Source: Delphinus delphis
Taxonomy: Eukaryota > Chordata > Mammalia > Artiodactyla > Delphinidae
Length of the DNA stretch: 64,000 bases
Direction of reading: 5' to 3'
Assembly: GCF_949987515.2 (NCBI RefSeq)
Contig: NC_082685.1
Coordinates: forward strand, 31,248,668 to 31,312,667
Part shown: positions 44,546 to 56,624 of the stretch, in pieces
Position numbering within the stretch: position 1 is the stretch's first letter
How the letters are laid out: each line of letters begins with the position of its first letter
Translations under genes and position numbers: made by a program
The notes under the pieces: model-generated
Databases searched by the model: none
The model's input: only the letters and a program-made list of their open reading frames with translations
What the model was told of the DNA's origin: nothing

Positions 44546-46904
44546 TCTAAAGGTAACCCAAAAAGAGTTTTGTGTGTGAGTACTGAATATGATAAAAGAT
44601 ATAAAATGATTTCAGAAACCATAAACAGTGTTAAAATATTGTTAACAACAATTAACTTGATTACAATTACCATATTTGGACAACATGTAGGCATCAGGTT
44701 AACTAATATATCCAAGCCTCCCAAGACCAGTCTAAATAATTATAGTGAATAACTATTGTTTTTTTTTTTCTCTCCAGCATCTATTAACAACTTTCCTTCT
44801 AATAACCCTTCAGTAGTCCTCCAGAGGCCCCTCCCCTTTCCCCAAGTTCTCCTCCTGAAGTTAACTTTACACCAGCTTAATCACTTGGCTATACAGAATG
44901 TCTCCAGAATGAGCTTGTGACTAAATCACAGCCAGGGGGACATAATTTTTTGGATGGAAAACTGAACTAAGACTTTCCTTTTCTTCCCACCATATGAGAA
45001 CCTGAAAGACTGTATCACAGAAACAATTGGGAACTCTCTCATACCCAGGTAGAAAAACAGAACTTACCCAGAAGAAGCAGCAATGAAGGATTGATCCTGG
45101 GATACAGCATGAATTCTGAATTGTCAATCGAGGTGCACGTGACTCTGACACTTAAACCAGAAGGATTCCTAATGAATAGAGAAGGGTAAAGGTGATATCA
45201 ATATTCCGTATCACTTACGAAGAACCTGTAGCTCAGAAATGTCAAGTAATTTTTCCAAATGCCATCTGTGTGTGTATAATATATATATATATACATACAT
45301 ACATATATGTGTGTGTGTATGAAGATCCAGTTACTGAAACAGAAATGGAATTTGAATTCCAGAGCCTATTTTGGGCTCTCTACCTACATGTGGGTAATTT
45401 ATTGGTCCCTAAATAAACTGTGTGTGAGTATGTATGTGTGTGGGTGCTTGTGTATTCTATATTGAAGATAGCTTTGTTGCAATGACAGAATTTAAACACT
45501 GTTTATCACTTTGGGAATGTTCTCCAAGGAGAAGGATCCTAGAAATAAATAGGATGATATTTTTTTTCTCTTTTTAATAAGTGGAATCTCTTCATTTAAA
45601 CACACACAATGTTTATTTACATGGCATTTACCCTAAATTTAATATGAGAACTTTAAAGAACATAAGCTCTGAGATATGATGGTATGTGCTAAAAATACAT
45701 TTGCAATTTCATATTTATATGTAAATATATATACCTTCAAATAGTCATTTTACGGGACACTCAGAATATATATTGTACTTATCATATTTGAATTTGAGAT
45801 ATAAGAAATCTGTTGCTTGTTAAACATTATGGGCCTCTTTTTTTAAGAGTTCTAGAAAGTTGTTACTTTCTAAATGCTTGAGACCAGGCCAGGCCAATGT
45901 TGCGCATTTAAATGTTCTAAAATGTTGAGTGTAATTTAAACAATATTTAAGTAAAAAGTATCAGTCTTGAGTCCATCAGCACTTGTACTGATTGTGATTT
46001 ACAGATTACTAATGTGATACCTCTCTCTGCGAATCTGTTCACTGTCTCCAGGTTGAGACATAATTGCTTGGGAGTTAAAAACAATACTGTCTAACTCACC
46101 ATACCTTTTTGAATGACAGTAACACTGTGAGGTAATAAAGAGCAACCAAACAATGAAATCATCAGATGTTTTTGACTGATTTCCCTGAAAGATCTAAATG
46201 TATAGGTATCACACAGGAAAGGTCCTTTGTGGACCATGAGATACACAACCTTCTGTTTCCAAACTACACATCTATATCAGGTAAACCTTCCTAAATCTCT
46301 ACAGGAGCAAGCTCTGGCATTTAAAAGGATACTTTTTAAAGAGGAAGGCTGTGATTATCAGAGCTACTGAAGGCTGTTCTTCTCAGGATCATAAGTCAAT
46401 AATCTGAAGAGAGGTTTATATTTTAGATGTTGGGTATCAATTGTTTCTGTCAACATTGTATTTGCCAGGAAAATCTGTCAAGTAGATATGATAATGTGAC
46501 AGTTCTAAGCATTGTCTTATACTTCAAAAAAAAAAAAGGTATGGACGAATAGCAGTATTGCATCCTTAGAAAATATAGAAGAAGAAAAAATAAAGGAGAA
46601 AACTTTAATGCCTGTTGGATTAGGTTTTTTTGCACAATAAAAGCACAGTCGATATTATTCAATTATTCAAAGGAGAGTGAGAAGTACAAGAAGGGCCCTA
46701 ACAAAGCGCTACCCTCATGCTAGTGCATAGACACTGGTAGCTACTGAAAAGAGTCTTGAATAACAGATGTTTCCTCTAGTCTCTGACCTTGTAAAAGTGA
46801 GTTTGTCAACAAAAGACCAGGATGCCACTTGCTGTGTATATATAGACAAAAAATATGGGGAATGACGAGCATCTAAAATGTTATCATCTACTATTTTAGG
46901 TAGA
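44546..46904. other. AT-rich unassigned DNA with TA/TG tracts
   Basis: A compound TG/TA/CATA microsatellite lies at 45270-45320 and a degenerate TG tract at 45420-45452. A T run is at 44759-44769 and an A run at 46526-46537. No recognised repeat family or exon. Confidence 0.45.
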
Positions 46905-47420
46905 GATGTTTAGGCTTCAAGTAACAGAAAACCTAACTAATATTGGCTCTAGTAATCTGTAATTATCTCACTTTGAAGAAATATGAAAAAGGCAATTGTG
47001 GGATTGGTCCGACAGTGTCCTGCTTTGTTCTTATTGGACTTTCACTGTGGGCTTATGTCAGTCACACTATAGATGTTACAATCTCAGAATCATATCGTCA
47101 CACAAGTGATCTAAGCACAGAGGAAGGGGCAAGAATAGGAATTTACTTTTTATCAAAGGAAAACCTTTTGTTGAAATCCAAAAAATTGCCATTTACATTC
47201 CATTGGTTGTAACGTCACTGGGCACCCTGAACTAGGAAAGAGGCTGGAATGTGAATATCAACAAAGGCATGGTCATATCTCGCTTGTCTAATTATCATTC
47301 AGTCCTTTGTGCTGGGTACGTTGCTGTACTGAACAAGACTGGGGGACTCTGAGCAAAAATGAAGGGAAACATGACAGTTGGATAGGCAGTAGCAGTCTCT
47401 GACAGCTACCAAGGAGCTAC
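46905..47420 (+). repeat. Ancient interspersed repeat, family not assigned
   Basis: It begins like a known medium-reiterated repeat ('gcttcaagtaacagaaaacctaactaatattggct') and ends with 'aatgaagggaaacatgacagttggataggcag'. I recognise the layout but cannot name the family. The open frame at 46943-47212 lies inside it and shows no domain. Confidence 0.4.
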
Positions 47421-47485
47421 TAAACTACTACTTTCTCTCTTCCGTTATATCTCACACATCTCAACTAGCCTGTTCATGGAATTGG

Positions 47486-47527
47486 CCTAAACTCTCAACT
47501 TTATAACCTAAACTCTCAACTTTATAA
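47486..47527 (+). repeat. 21-bp perfect tandem duplication
   Basis: Two identical units cctaaactctcaactttataa (47486-47506 and 47507-47527) in otherwise unique sequence. Confidence 0.92.
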
Positions 47528-47635
47528 CTTGTATATAGGAAGGAAAAGATGAGAATAAGAATGCATGCATAATCTCTTTTTCTTAACTGATTCACACCAC
47601 ATTTTTGGGGATAAATTTGCATATAAGGAGACTAC

Positions 47636-48042
47636 AGTGGGTTGAATGGTGGTCCCCAAAACGATATGCCCACATTCTAATTCCCAGAAATTGTGAGTTT
47701 GTCCTTGTTTTGAGAAAAAGAGTCTTTGCAGATATAAGGATCTTGAGTCAGGATCATCCTGGATTATCCAGATAAGCTCTAAAGATAAGAACATTTATTT
47801 TATGAGAGACACAAAGGGGGTATTTGACAGAAGGAGAGAAGGCAATGTAACCCCAGGGCAGAGATTAGAGTGATGCAGCCACAAGCCAAGAGACATTGGA
47901 GACACCAGAAGCTGGAAGAGTCAAGGAAAGCAGTCTTTGCTAGAGCCCTCAGACACAGCACACTCCTGCTGACACCTTTATTTCAGACGTCTCGCCTCCA
48001 GAACTGTGAGAGGATAAATTTCTCTTGTTTTAAGACACCAGT
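47636..48042 (+). mobile_element. MaLR-like LTR, plus strand, 3' end truncated
   Basis: Reads 'gttgaatggtggtccccaaaacgatatgcccacattctaattccc', 'gagtctttgcagatataagg', 'ggatcatcctggattatcc', 'gagattagagtgatgcagccacaagccaag', 'caccagaagctggaagag' and 'gcctccagaactgtgagag'. It ends at 'ttttaagacacc' and runs into a CT microsatellite. Same family as 39938-40379. Confidence 0.8.
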
Positions 48043-48047
48043 TACTC

Positions 48048-48098
48048 CTTTCCTCCTTCCTTTCTTCATTCTCTCTCCCTCTCTCTCTCTCTCTTTTT
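48048..48098. repeat. CT microsatellite
   Basis: TCC/CT units followed by T-rich sequence, replacing the last bases of the LTR. Confidence 0.85.
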
Positions 48099-48124
48099 TG
48101 TACTGGTATTACAATTTGTATTAA

Positions 48125-48830
48125 AGTTAAATAATCTATTTAACTCTGGAAGAATTGTCAGTAAATATCTGGTCCTGATGACTTTATATGTGGGATAATT
48201 TTGTTGTCTTATACATTTACTTGTTATAGGCTTTATGTTTTTACTTGTTTCAGTTTTGATAAGGTATGTATTCTAAGAATTTACTTAAGTATTCAAATTT
48301 GTTAATGTAAGGCTATTCTTCTTTATTTCTTAAATCTGCATTGTATCTGTAATTACGTCTCCTTGTCATGTACAAAAGTAATCATTTTTTAAATTGATCT
48401 TAGCAAAGGTTTGTATAACTTTTATTAGCCTTTTCAAAAAAACAATGTTCGGCTGCTTGATCTTCTGTAATGTGTTTTTATTTTTTTTCATTCATTTTAT
48501 TCTTATCCTTATTATTTCTTGCCAACTATTTTATTTAGATGTATATGTTGTTCTTTTAATAACTTTTTACTTTGCTCTTTAACTTTTGTCCTTTTTTCTT
48601 TATCTAATTCGATAATCTGAAGTCTATAAATCTCCTTCAAATTACTGCATGTTCTGTTCTGAAATTTTGGTGTGTAGTATGTTTTTACCATTTAGTTCTA
48701 AAAATTGGCAAAATTGATTATGATTTCTTGTTTGACCTAGTAATTAATTATTTGAAAGATTTGTCTTTGTTTTTGTCTGTTTGACTTAATATGTGGGAGA
48801 AATGTGTTAAAATATGCAAGTAGACTGCAA
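48125..48830 (-). mobile_element. Old L1 ORF2 (RT/EN region), minus strand
   Basis: The plus strand follows reverse-complement L1 ORF2: 'gaagaattgtcagtaaatatctggtcctgatg', 'acttgttataggctttatg', 'cttgtttcagttttgataagg', 'aaggtttgtataa', 'gttcggctgcttgatcttc' and 'gaccta(g)taattaattatttgaaag'. Very diverged (old L1M), no open frame. Confidence 0.68.
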
Positions 48831-48949
48831 GACTTGTGGGTTTTGCCCCAAAACTGTCATTATTTGCTTACTGTATTTGAGACTATCCTATTAGAATCAT
48901 ATAAGTTTACGAAGTGCTATATCTTCATCATGCAGCAAACTTTTATTAC

Positions 48950-49195
48950 ATGAGTCCTTATTATATACACTGAGTCCTTCTCAAGTCCTGGGAATATTTC
49001 CTAGTTTAATATTCTAGCTCTACCATTTAATATCTGTATGGAAAGCTTATTTAAACTTTTTGATAATAACAACTGGTAAAAAAAAAAAAAGATTAAAAGC
49101 AATGGGAATGGGCATTAGCATGTAAAGTGCTAAGATTAAGCCTGGGACAAAGTAAACATTATGTAAACATTTGCCATGATGATGTTGACGAGGAG
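48950..49195 (+). repeat. MIR SINE, plus strand, diverged
   Basis: 'tctagctctaccatttaatatctgtatgg', 'acttttt.gataataac', then 'gggcattagcatgtaaagtgctaag...gcctgggacaaagtaaacattatgtaaacatttgcc' follows the MIR core and its 3' end. An A13 run interrupts it. Confidence 0.55.
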
Positions 49196-49269
49196 GAGAA
49201 AGAAGATAATGGTTGACATGGCATATGATGAAAACAATTACTCTAACCTTTCAGTATGTGTATTATAAG

Positions 49270-50254
49270 TAGCTTATAGCTGGTTTTTGTTTTGTTGTTC
49301 ACTCTGTCAATTTTAATTTTCCAGCTAGTACATGTAATCCATGACATTTATTTGAATATTAATCTGTTCTGGCTTATTTCTACCATCTTTGTACTTTCTT
49401 TCTCATTTTCGTTTTTTTAACTTTTTTTTCCCCCCCCACTATCTCTCTTCCCCACTTCCTGCTCTTTAGGATTAACTGCTTGTTTCTTAATCAATTTATT
49501 TTGCTGATTTGTAAGTTACATATTCTATTTCTAGTATTTTAGTAATCTCCTGGAACACTTACCTTAAAGTAAAAATAAAAAAAAATTAACCAACATCTTA
49601 ACTCTTAACTATTAAAAATAAAATGACCCTGAAAATATTTTCTCAGTACCACATTCTGATTTACATACTTTCAATACTTTAATGTCACAGAGTAGCTAAT
49701 ATTACATACCAGTTGATAAAAATAATGTGTTTTCTTTTACATTTGCTTTTAAATATCTATTCCTCTGGGTCAGTATTTCTTCTTATATCTCATACTTTAG
49801 GATTATTTTTCTTCTTTCTGAAGTGCAAACTTTAGTAATTACTTATTTGTGTTATGGTGTTAAATTTTCTCAGTTTATCTTAAATATCTTTATTTTATCT
49901 TTCTTCTTGAAAGACAGGTTTTTTTTTTTTTTAAACCTGTGTATGTTGACAGTCATTTTCTCTCGGCACTTTAAATATATTTTTTTGCTATCTCTTTGCC
50001 TTCCATAGTTATTGTTAAAAGATCTGTGGTATGTCTAATAATTGTTTCTATTTAGTAAACCATAGACATTTAAAAACATCTTCTTCTTATTTTGATGTTT
50101 TATGGATTTCCTGTTAATAGTCTTACATCTCTTACAAGATCCTGAGAATTCTCACACATTATCTATTCAAATCGAGCTTTTACTTTTTTTTTTTCTTCTC
50201 TATTTATAGGATTCTGGTTAGATATCTTTGAGACCTTTCATTTTTTCCTCCATA

Positions 50255-50294
<40 letters not shown>

Positions 50295-50860
50295 TTCTTT
50301 TTCAATTTTTGCTCTCCTTTTCTCTCTGGCTAAATTTTGGGAAATTCCCTTAGAGCTGTCTTCCAATTATCTAAAATCCCACTTCACGTATGTCTAATCT
50401 CTCGTGTACCCCATTACTTTTTATTTTCGAATATTTTCTTTTTCATCTAGATTTGTATTTTATTTATGTTTTCCATTTTCAAGGGAATCTCATTTTCTGA
50501 CAACCTTTATTGTTTTCTCATTTTGGACACGATTGTTTTTCAAAGCATTTTATATAAAGTATTTTAGGGTTTTGTGTCTTATAAATCCAATATTATAATT
50601 CCTTAGGAATACAAATTTGTAGTTTAATTATGTCTATTCACTCCCATTCATGCACATTGCTCCTTTGGGTATTTAATGGTCTTAAGTGGTGATCTTACAT
50701 TTGTTTGAGCTTATTTTCAGGAATCCTAAAGACCTAAAAAGTAATGCTTTCTTCTAGATGAGCTTTGTGTTTACTTCAGCTGGAAATCAATGAGTGCTAT
50801 TTTCTTGGTACTCCATGAGTATACCTTGAGGATACCTGCCTAAAGAAATAGTCTCTGTTT
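49270..50860 (-). mobile_element. Old L1/HAL1-like sequence, minus strand (ORF1 and flanks)
   Basis: T-rich plus strand resembling the reverse complement of old L1 5' UTR/ORF1: 'gttgacagtcattttctctcggcactttaaatat', 'tatctctttgccttccatag', 'ggaaattcccttagagctgtcttcc', 'atctctcgtgtacccc' and 'cattttcaagggaatctcattt'. It contains a (TA)n run and T20 tract at 50252-50296. The hydrophobic frames in it (49727-50008, 50404-50598) come from T-richness. Confidence 0.5.
50252..50296. repeat. (TA)n followed by T20
   Basis: About 25 bases of TA then 20 T on the plus strand. Confidence 0.92.
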
Positions 50861-51206
50861 CAACTGTCCCACCTTGCTGGAAGAAAAAAAGTTTGTTCTC
50901 TGAAATCTGCACTGCTTTAGGCATGCTTCCTCAGATTAAACCTATCATATCTTCATGAATCTGTTTTAAGATTTATGATCTTTTTGTAGATGTATGGTAG
51001 AGAGGGCCAATAAAGTTTTCCATTACTTTGTACAAGCCCAGCAATATACTAATCACATATGTTGTCATTTCCATTCCCAAGTAAGATCTAGATATTTTAT
51101 TATAAAAGGACTTCTCTGATAATCTAGTCTGTCATATTATTTGAAGACGTCCATACTACTACTTTTCTACTATTATTTCACTTAACCGAATTAGGGAAAT
51201 AATTTT
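50861..51206. other. Unassigned DNA and left TSD of next SINE
   Basis: No recognised repeat. The last 18 bases (aattagggaaataatttt, 51189-51206) are the left target-site duplication of the following SINE. Confidence 0.5.
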
Positions 51207-51396
51207 TATAAGATTTTTTTTTTGATGTGGACCATTTTTAAAGTCTTTATTGAATTTGTTACAATATTGCTTCTGTTTTATGTTTTGGTTTTTGGCCGCG
51301 AGGCATGTGGGATCTTAGCTCTCCAACCAGGGATCAAACCCGCACCCCCTGCATTGGAAGGCGAAGTCTCAACCACTGGACTGCCAGGGAAGTCCC
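51207..51396 (-). mobile_element. Short CHR/Bov-tA-like SINE, minus strand, 18-bp TSD
   Basis: Minus strand: a tRNA-derived head ending the plus strand at 'tgccagggaagtccc', with B box on minus ggtttgatccc. A tail region follows, read on plus as 'aagtctttattgaatttgtt', 'acaatattgcttctgtttta', 'tgttttggtttttggccgcg'. The 18-bp target-site duplication aattagggaaataatttt is perfect (51189-51206 and 51397-51414). This form is shared by ruminants and cetaceans. The flawless duplication suggests modest age. Confidence 0.93.
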
Positions 51397-51414
51397 AATT
51401 AGGGAAATAATTTT

Positions 51415-52559
51415 ATTTGATATTCTATGGCTCTAAACTAGCAATGTAATTCTACCAGTATATTTCCTACACCCACATTTGGATATGCTAAACAAAAAGG
51501 TCTATATTTCTGAAGTTCAATATTATGACATTATACACCATGTTATGATAGATATATTTTCTATCTCATAGGATGATATGAGAAAGGAAAGACTATGGTT
51601 TCCTCAGAATTGGAGACCCAAACTCATATTAATGCAGGGACAAAAGAGTTAATGAGTACAACTCGTCTAGCATTAACCTGGCCAAGACACAGCCTTTCCA
51701 TAGCAAGGGAGCCAGTACTACATTCCAGTTTGTTTCTGCTATGGGAATGTGGTACCAATTTTGGCAGTTTTCGAATTATTTTTTAAGATAGACTTGATTT
51801 ACAATTTTCTTTTAATAAGTCCCACTGTTTGTATGCATTAACAGCTCATCTCATGTATTTGAAAGTATCACACTGAGCAAAGAAAATGAGGAGTTTTACT
51901 TAGACTGTAGTCAAAGATTGTTTATCTATAATATTAAATTTTATAAGTTTGAGGATCCTTAGAAGCCATCTGTGTAATGGGTACATTTCACATATGACAT
52001 ACCTAAAGTCCAGCTATGTTGAAAAAATTGCAAGTCATACCACCATTTGCTCAAATGTCAAAATTCTTTTCAGCACTTTGGAATACTGACTAATTCAGTC
52101 TTCTTTCAAAGCTCTAGGATCCAGCTCAGCAGAGCAAGCAAAATTAGAGATAACTGCATAAAAATACCCATCACCACCATGTTCTTAAAAACTTGTTTGT
52201 ACCACATATTTTGCTGTTTAATTAAAATGCACAGCAACCACAGTGTGTATAGATATGTCTGCTGCAAAGATATTATTTAAAACAAATACAAAAATTTTAG
52301 TCCATAAGTCTATAAATCTAATATAATCCTAGGATTATCATGTATTACTAACTGACAAGACTGGAGTGAATGATGTTCATTACTAAAGATCCTTGGGGAC
52401 ACCAGACATGTCAACAATACACAGTTGGTTTCATTTCATGAACTTTACCAAGTCTTAAGATCAGCAAGGTTTCTAAGATTCCTCTAAATCCCCTATTGGA
52501 ATTTGAAATATATACAAAGTCATACTCTTTGTGTGACTGTATGATCAATATGAATTGTA
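51415..52559. other. Unassigned AT-rich DNA
   Basis: No recognised element until L1 sequence begins near 52560. Confidence 0.45.
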
Positions 52560-53262
52560 ATTCCTCATTAATTGGACTTGAAAGAACTCACACAACTCAA
52601 CAGCAACAACAAAACCCCCCCAAAATCCAATTTAAAAACATGGAAGAACCTAATAGATATTTTTCCAAAGAAGACATCCAAACAGCCAACAGGTACATGA
52701 AAAGGTGCTCAACATCACTATTCATCAGGGAAATGCAAATCAAAACCACAATGAGATATTACCTAATAGCTACTAGAATGGCTGTCATCAAAAAGACAAA
52801 AAATAACAAGTGTTGGCAAGGATGTGGAGAAAAGGGAAAACTTGTGCACTCTTGGTGGAAATGTAAATTGGTGCAGCCACTATGGAAAATAACGTGGAGG
52901 TTCCTGAAAAAATTTAAAAAAACAGAACTACCATATGATCCAGTAATTTCACTTCTGGGTATATGTATCCAAAGAAAATGAAAATAGGATATCAAAGAGA
53001 TATCTACACTCACATGTTCACTGCAGTATTATTCATAATAGCCAAGATATGGAAATGACCTAAGTGTCCATCAATGAATGAATGCATAAAGAATGTGTGG
53101 TGTATATACACAATGGGATATTATTCAGCCATGAGAAAAAAGAAAATCCTGATATTTGTGATAATATGTATGAAATTCAAGGGCATTATGCTAAGTGAAA
53201 TGAGCCAGACAGAGAAAGACGAATGCTGCATGGTATCACTTATTTGTAGAACTTAAAAAATA

Positions 53263-53319
<57 letters not shown>

Positions 53320-53630
53320 CACACACACACATATATATAGCCTTTATCTTTGATAAAAGGATAACAACTTTTAGCTATAAGATGAATAAGGTCCGAGGAT
53401 CTAATGTAAAACATGGTGACTATAGTTGATAATACTGTATTATATAACTGACATTTGCTAAGAGAGGAAAACTTAAATGTTCTCATAAAATATACATATG
53501 GTGATAGATATGTTAATGAACTAGATGGTGGAAATCCTTTCACAATTTATATGTATATCAAATCACCATGATGCATAATTTAAATATCTTACCATTTTAA
53601 TTGTCAATAATACTCAGTAAAGCTGAAAAA
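52560..53630 (+). mobile_element. L1M-type 3' end (ORF2 C-terminus and 3' UTR)
   Basis: 5'-truncated L1. ORF2 keeps the motif C-x3-C-x7-H-x4-C ([18 protein letters not shown]) and [20 protein letters not shown] in an open fragment (52496-52981). Beyond it are 'ttcactgcagtattattcataatagcc', 'aatgggatattattcagcc', then an L1M-type 3' UTR ('gtactatagttgataatactg'-like, 'ctagatggtggaaatcctttcac'). It ends in 'caatttatatgtatatcaaatcacc' and diverged A-rich sequence. A compound TG/TA/CA tract sits in the UTR. Confidence 0.9.
53266..53340. repeat. Compound (TG)n(TA)n(CA)n palindromic microsatellite
   Basis: About 37 bases of TG, 18 of TA and 12 of CA, then a second short TA run. Because TG and CA are complementary, the CA arm can pair with the inner part of the TG arm around the TA centre, giving a near-perfect dyad. 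Confidence 0.95.
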
Positions 53631-53929
53631 AATGAATATTCATTAATTTAACAAGTCAGTCAGCTACAATGGGTAGACATAATAGTAGGCACAAAAGAGG
53701 GAGACATCATGATCTGGTGAAAAAATAATGAACCATAACTTAGGAACTCAAAGTTCAGCTTTTATGTTGTTCAAAGATTATGTATCTTGACCAAGCCATA
53801 TTAACAACACAAATTTCAAATGGTTATATGATGCCATGTGCCTTGAATCATATAATGAATAGAGCAGCAAACTTCACATATAGAAAGTGATTAACAAATG
53901 TTAGGTAAAATCATGAAAGACTCTTTATG
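53631..53929. other. Unassigned AT-rich DNA
   Basis: Nothing recognised between the L1 end and the MIR. Confidence 0.45.
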
Positions 53930-54095
53930 AATGTTCTCTCATTCATTTTTAATAGCATGGGGAAGATGTTATTATTTTCCCATTTTATAGACAAGAAAAC
54001 TAAGGCTCAGAGAGAATAATTCATTTGCCAATTGTCCCACTAAGATATAACAGAGGTGGGTTTGAACCTAATTCTTAATTCCAGAGTCCATTTTT
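53930..54095 (-). repeat. MIR SINE fragment, minus strand
   Basis: 'ctcattcatttttaatagcatggggaagatgttattattttcccattttatagacaagaaaactaaggctcagagaga' then 'aattgtcccactaagatataacagaggtgggtttgaacctaattct' is reverse-complement MIR. It ends at a T run (54091-54105). Confidence 0.82.
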
Positions 54096-54534
54096 TTTTT
54101 TTTTTACTACTATGACCTTTGGCTACAAAGTATAATGTAATAGATGGTATTTAAATGCCAAATGACTGATGATAAACAATAAATGATGTCAAAAAAGGAA
54201 AGTACTAATCAATGAAATCTTCAGAGAAGAAGTTGAATTTTCCTTGAAGAGGAGAAAAAGATGGAAGGATTTGGTTTAATAATAGTAAAAAGAATCGCAA
54301 AGCAGGACACATGATGTGTATCAGGTTGTATTTTGCAAAAACGACATTGGCAATTTTGCCAGTTTGGGAGTTTCCATCCTCTCCCAGAACATTGACATTC
54401 CCTGTCAAGAGGTGAATTCTATTCCTCCTCTCCTTGAAACTCACTCTGCCATTGTGACTGCTTTAACAAATAAAATAAAAAGAGAAGTAAAACTGTTAGA
54501 AGCTTTTCCTTCATATATGTGTTATATGGCATGC
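54096..54534. other. Unassigned DNA
   Basis: T run, then AT-rich DNA with no recognised element. Confidence 0.4.
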
Positions 54535-54930
54535 TAGAGTTCTCCAGAGAAAGAGAACCAACAGGACGTATGGATATATAGAAAGAAAAATTTATTTTAA
54601 GGAATTGGATCACCTGAGTCTGAGATCTGCAGGTCAGGCAAGCAGGTTAGAAACCCAGGGAAAAATGAATGCTGCAGTTTTGAGACCAAAGGCAGTTTGC
54701 AGGCAGAATCCTTTCTTCCTTTGGGGACCTCATTTTTTTCTCTTAAGGTCTTCAACTGATTAGATGAGGCCCACCCGTGTTATGGAGAGTAATCTGCTTT
54801 ACCAAAGTCTACTGATTTAAATGTTAATCACACTTAAAAACTACCTTCACAGCAACATCTAGACTGGTGTTTGACCACACAAATGAGTACCATAGCCTAG
54901 CCAAATCGACAAACAAAATTAACCAAAACA
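54535..54930 (-). mobile_element. MLT2-like ERVL LTR, minus strand
   Basis: The plus strand is the reverse complement of an ERVL-type LTR: 'tagagttctccagagaaagagaaccaacaggacgtatggatatatagaaag', 'atttattttaaggaattgg', 'gagatctgcaggtcaggcaagcaggttagaaaccc', 'cttcaactgattagatgaggcccaccc', 'gtaatctgctttaccaaagtctactgatttaaatgttaatc' and 'acaaaattaacca'. It is shortened inside. No internal coding region is present. Confidence 0.78.
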
Positions 54931-55367
54931 CATGAGCTGAGTAAATATCACATCAACACAATTATATAACAAAAATCAATTTGAGACTTATGGCAATTAA
55001 ATAATTTGGCTGAATCCAAACTTTGATATTTTTACTTTCGTTATTAGGGCTTGAAGTATTTCATTCGTATCAATTTTCAGAAATGTATGTATATATGTCC
55101 ACCTAATAAAATCTATGATTACATCTGTATTTAAATGATAATCAAGATAATATATTTTCAAAGGATAACTTCATTTAACAAAACAATTCCAAGAAAGTAC
55201 AGTCATCAGCTCTTACCCTAAGACTCCCAGGGAAGTGTTCTAATAATATTAGGACTTTGTGTTCTTATCTAATTTAGAATATGGTTTGTCCTTGGATGTT
55301 ACAAAAATCAGTCATTAACAAGAGAGCTTTGAAAGGACTGCTGAAACTTTGAAGTAGTTTCTTGGCA
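54931..55367. other. Unassigned AT-rich DNA
   Basis: No recognised repeat or exon. Confidence 0.4.
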
Positions 55368-55612
55368 GATTACACAGTTGTTACGAATGTAGACTCTGCT
55401 GCCACAGACCTGATTTTGCCCTGTACTAGCTGTGTGATCGTGGACAAGTCTCTTAACCTTTCTGAGACTAACAGTTCTCATTTGTAGAGGGATGTGATTT
55501 GAATACTTACCTCACTGAGTTGTTGTACGGATTAAATGGGATTATGTAGACAAAGAGCTAGGCATAGTACTTGGAACAAAATAAGTGTTCAATAAGTATC
55601 AAATGCTAATAA
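55368..55612 (+). repeat. MIR SINE, plus strand, nearly full length
   Basis: Clear MIR order: 'atgtagactctgctgccacagacctgattttgccctgtactagctgtgtgatcgtggacaagtctcttaacctttctgag', 'tcatttgtagagggatgtg', 'acctcactgagttgttgtacggattaaatgggatta', 'gctaggcatagtacttgg' and 'aagtgttcaataagta'. One of the best preserved MIRs in the window. Confidence 0.88.
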
Positions 55613-55789
55613 AAAAGAATGATTAATGATTGTAGGTAGGCAGCTTCCAAGAACATTATGCTATTTTTTAAAGTTCTGGAATTAAATGCCTGTATGAGAA
55701 CCTGAGAAATAGATATATCAAGGATATATGTATCTTTTTTCATTCTTTCCTCCATTTGAAATTACCATAGAGTACTAGGTACTGTTTTC

Positions 55790-56624
55790 AATCCCAAGAA
55801 TTTATTGGAGAAGAAAAAAGGCACAGTGTTAACCTTCATGAGCTTACTGTTTGGTGAGTAGAAAATGATAATACATAAATGGAAGCATGTGAACGCATAT
55901 CGTGATAAGTGCTCTGTGGAAACCAGCAGGTCGAAGCAGAGTCCTACCTGTATAGGGAGATACAAATGAGGACACAAATATGAGCAAGGCCCTTGCTATC
56001 TGGGCCCTCACAGACCATGGCAGGGATTATTTATTTTCTAAGAAGTGCAAAAGAAAGCCATTTCATGATCTTAAGCAGATGTAATCTGATTTATATGGTT
56101 TTAATAATTTCTTTGGTTCCTGTGTGGAAAAGAGCTTCTAAGGAAGACAAGGAACCAGAAAAATCAACAAGGGAATGAAGTTGCAGTAGAAAGTGAACAT
56201 ATGTGTAGGATAATGGAGATTAGGAGAAATTGATTGATTTGAGGGATAAGTTACAAATCATAGGAGCGCTGATAGATTAGATACAAGAGGTGGGGTGGTA
56301 GCAATGAAAACAGAACAAATTAAAGAATGATTCTAGGTTTCTCTAGAAGCTTGGGGAGATGTTGACACAAACTGACATAAATAAGACTCAGAAAAAAACC
56401 TGACTTTTCTTTTTGGGGGGTTAATAATCAAGAGTGTTTTTGGGAACATATCATTGTGGAGTAATAAGAAGACAGCTGAGTAGAAACAAAGCAGACAGAC
56501 ATCTTGGACACATACAAGGGGCTTATACTCTAAGTAGAACTTCTGATTCCTCAGCCTATGTTTGGCACATAAGGTCAGAGAAGCTAGGGAAAAAAAGAAA
56601 GAGTGAGAAAAGAAGAGACACAGG
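55790..56624 (+). repeat. Ancient ~1.3-kb interspersed repeat, part 1, family not assigned
   Basis: Ordered blocks shared with an abundant old mammalian repeat: 'gtgataagtgctctgtgg', 'gggccctcacagaccatggcaggga', 'gaaagccatttcatgatcttaagcagatgtaatctgatttatatgg', 'attctaggtttctctag' and 'gacagctgagtagaaa'. It continues at 57088 after an LTR insertion. I recognise the layout but not the name. The block at 11560-11965 looks like its 5' part. Confidence 0.5.

Noticed and set aside
46943..47212. 89-codon open frame, possible small gene
   Set aside because: It lies inside what looks like an old interspersed repeat and shows no recognisable domain. A chance frame is more likely.
49727..50008. Hydrophobic, membrane-like open frame (F/L/S-rich)
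   Set aside because: It arises from T-rich antisense old L1 sequence. It has no start context or conserved motif, and similar frames occur wherever the strand is T-rich.
53253..53543. Frame ending in repeated Thr-His and Tyr-Ile
   Set aside because: It is a translation of the TG/TA/CA tract in the L1 3' UTR.
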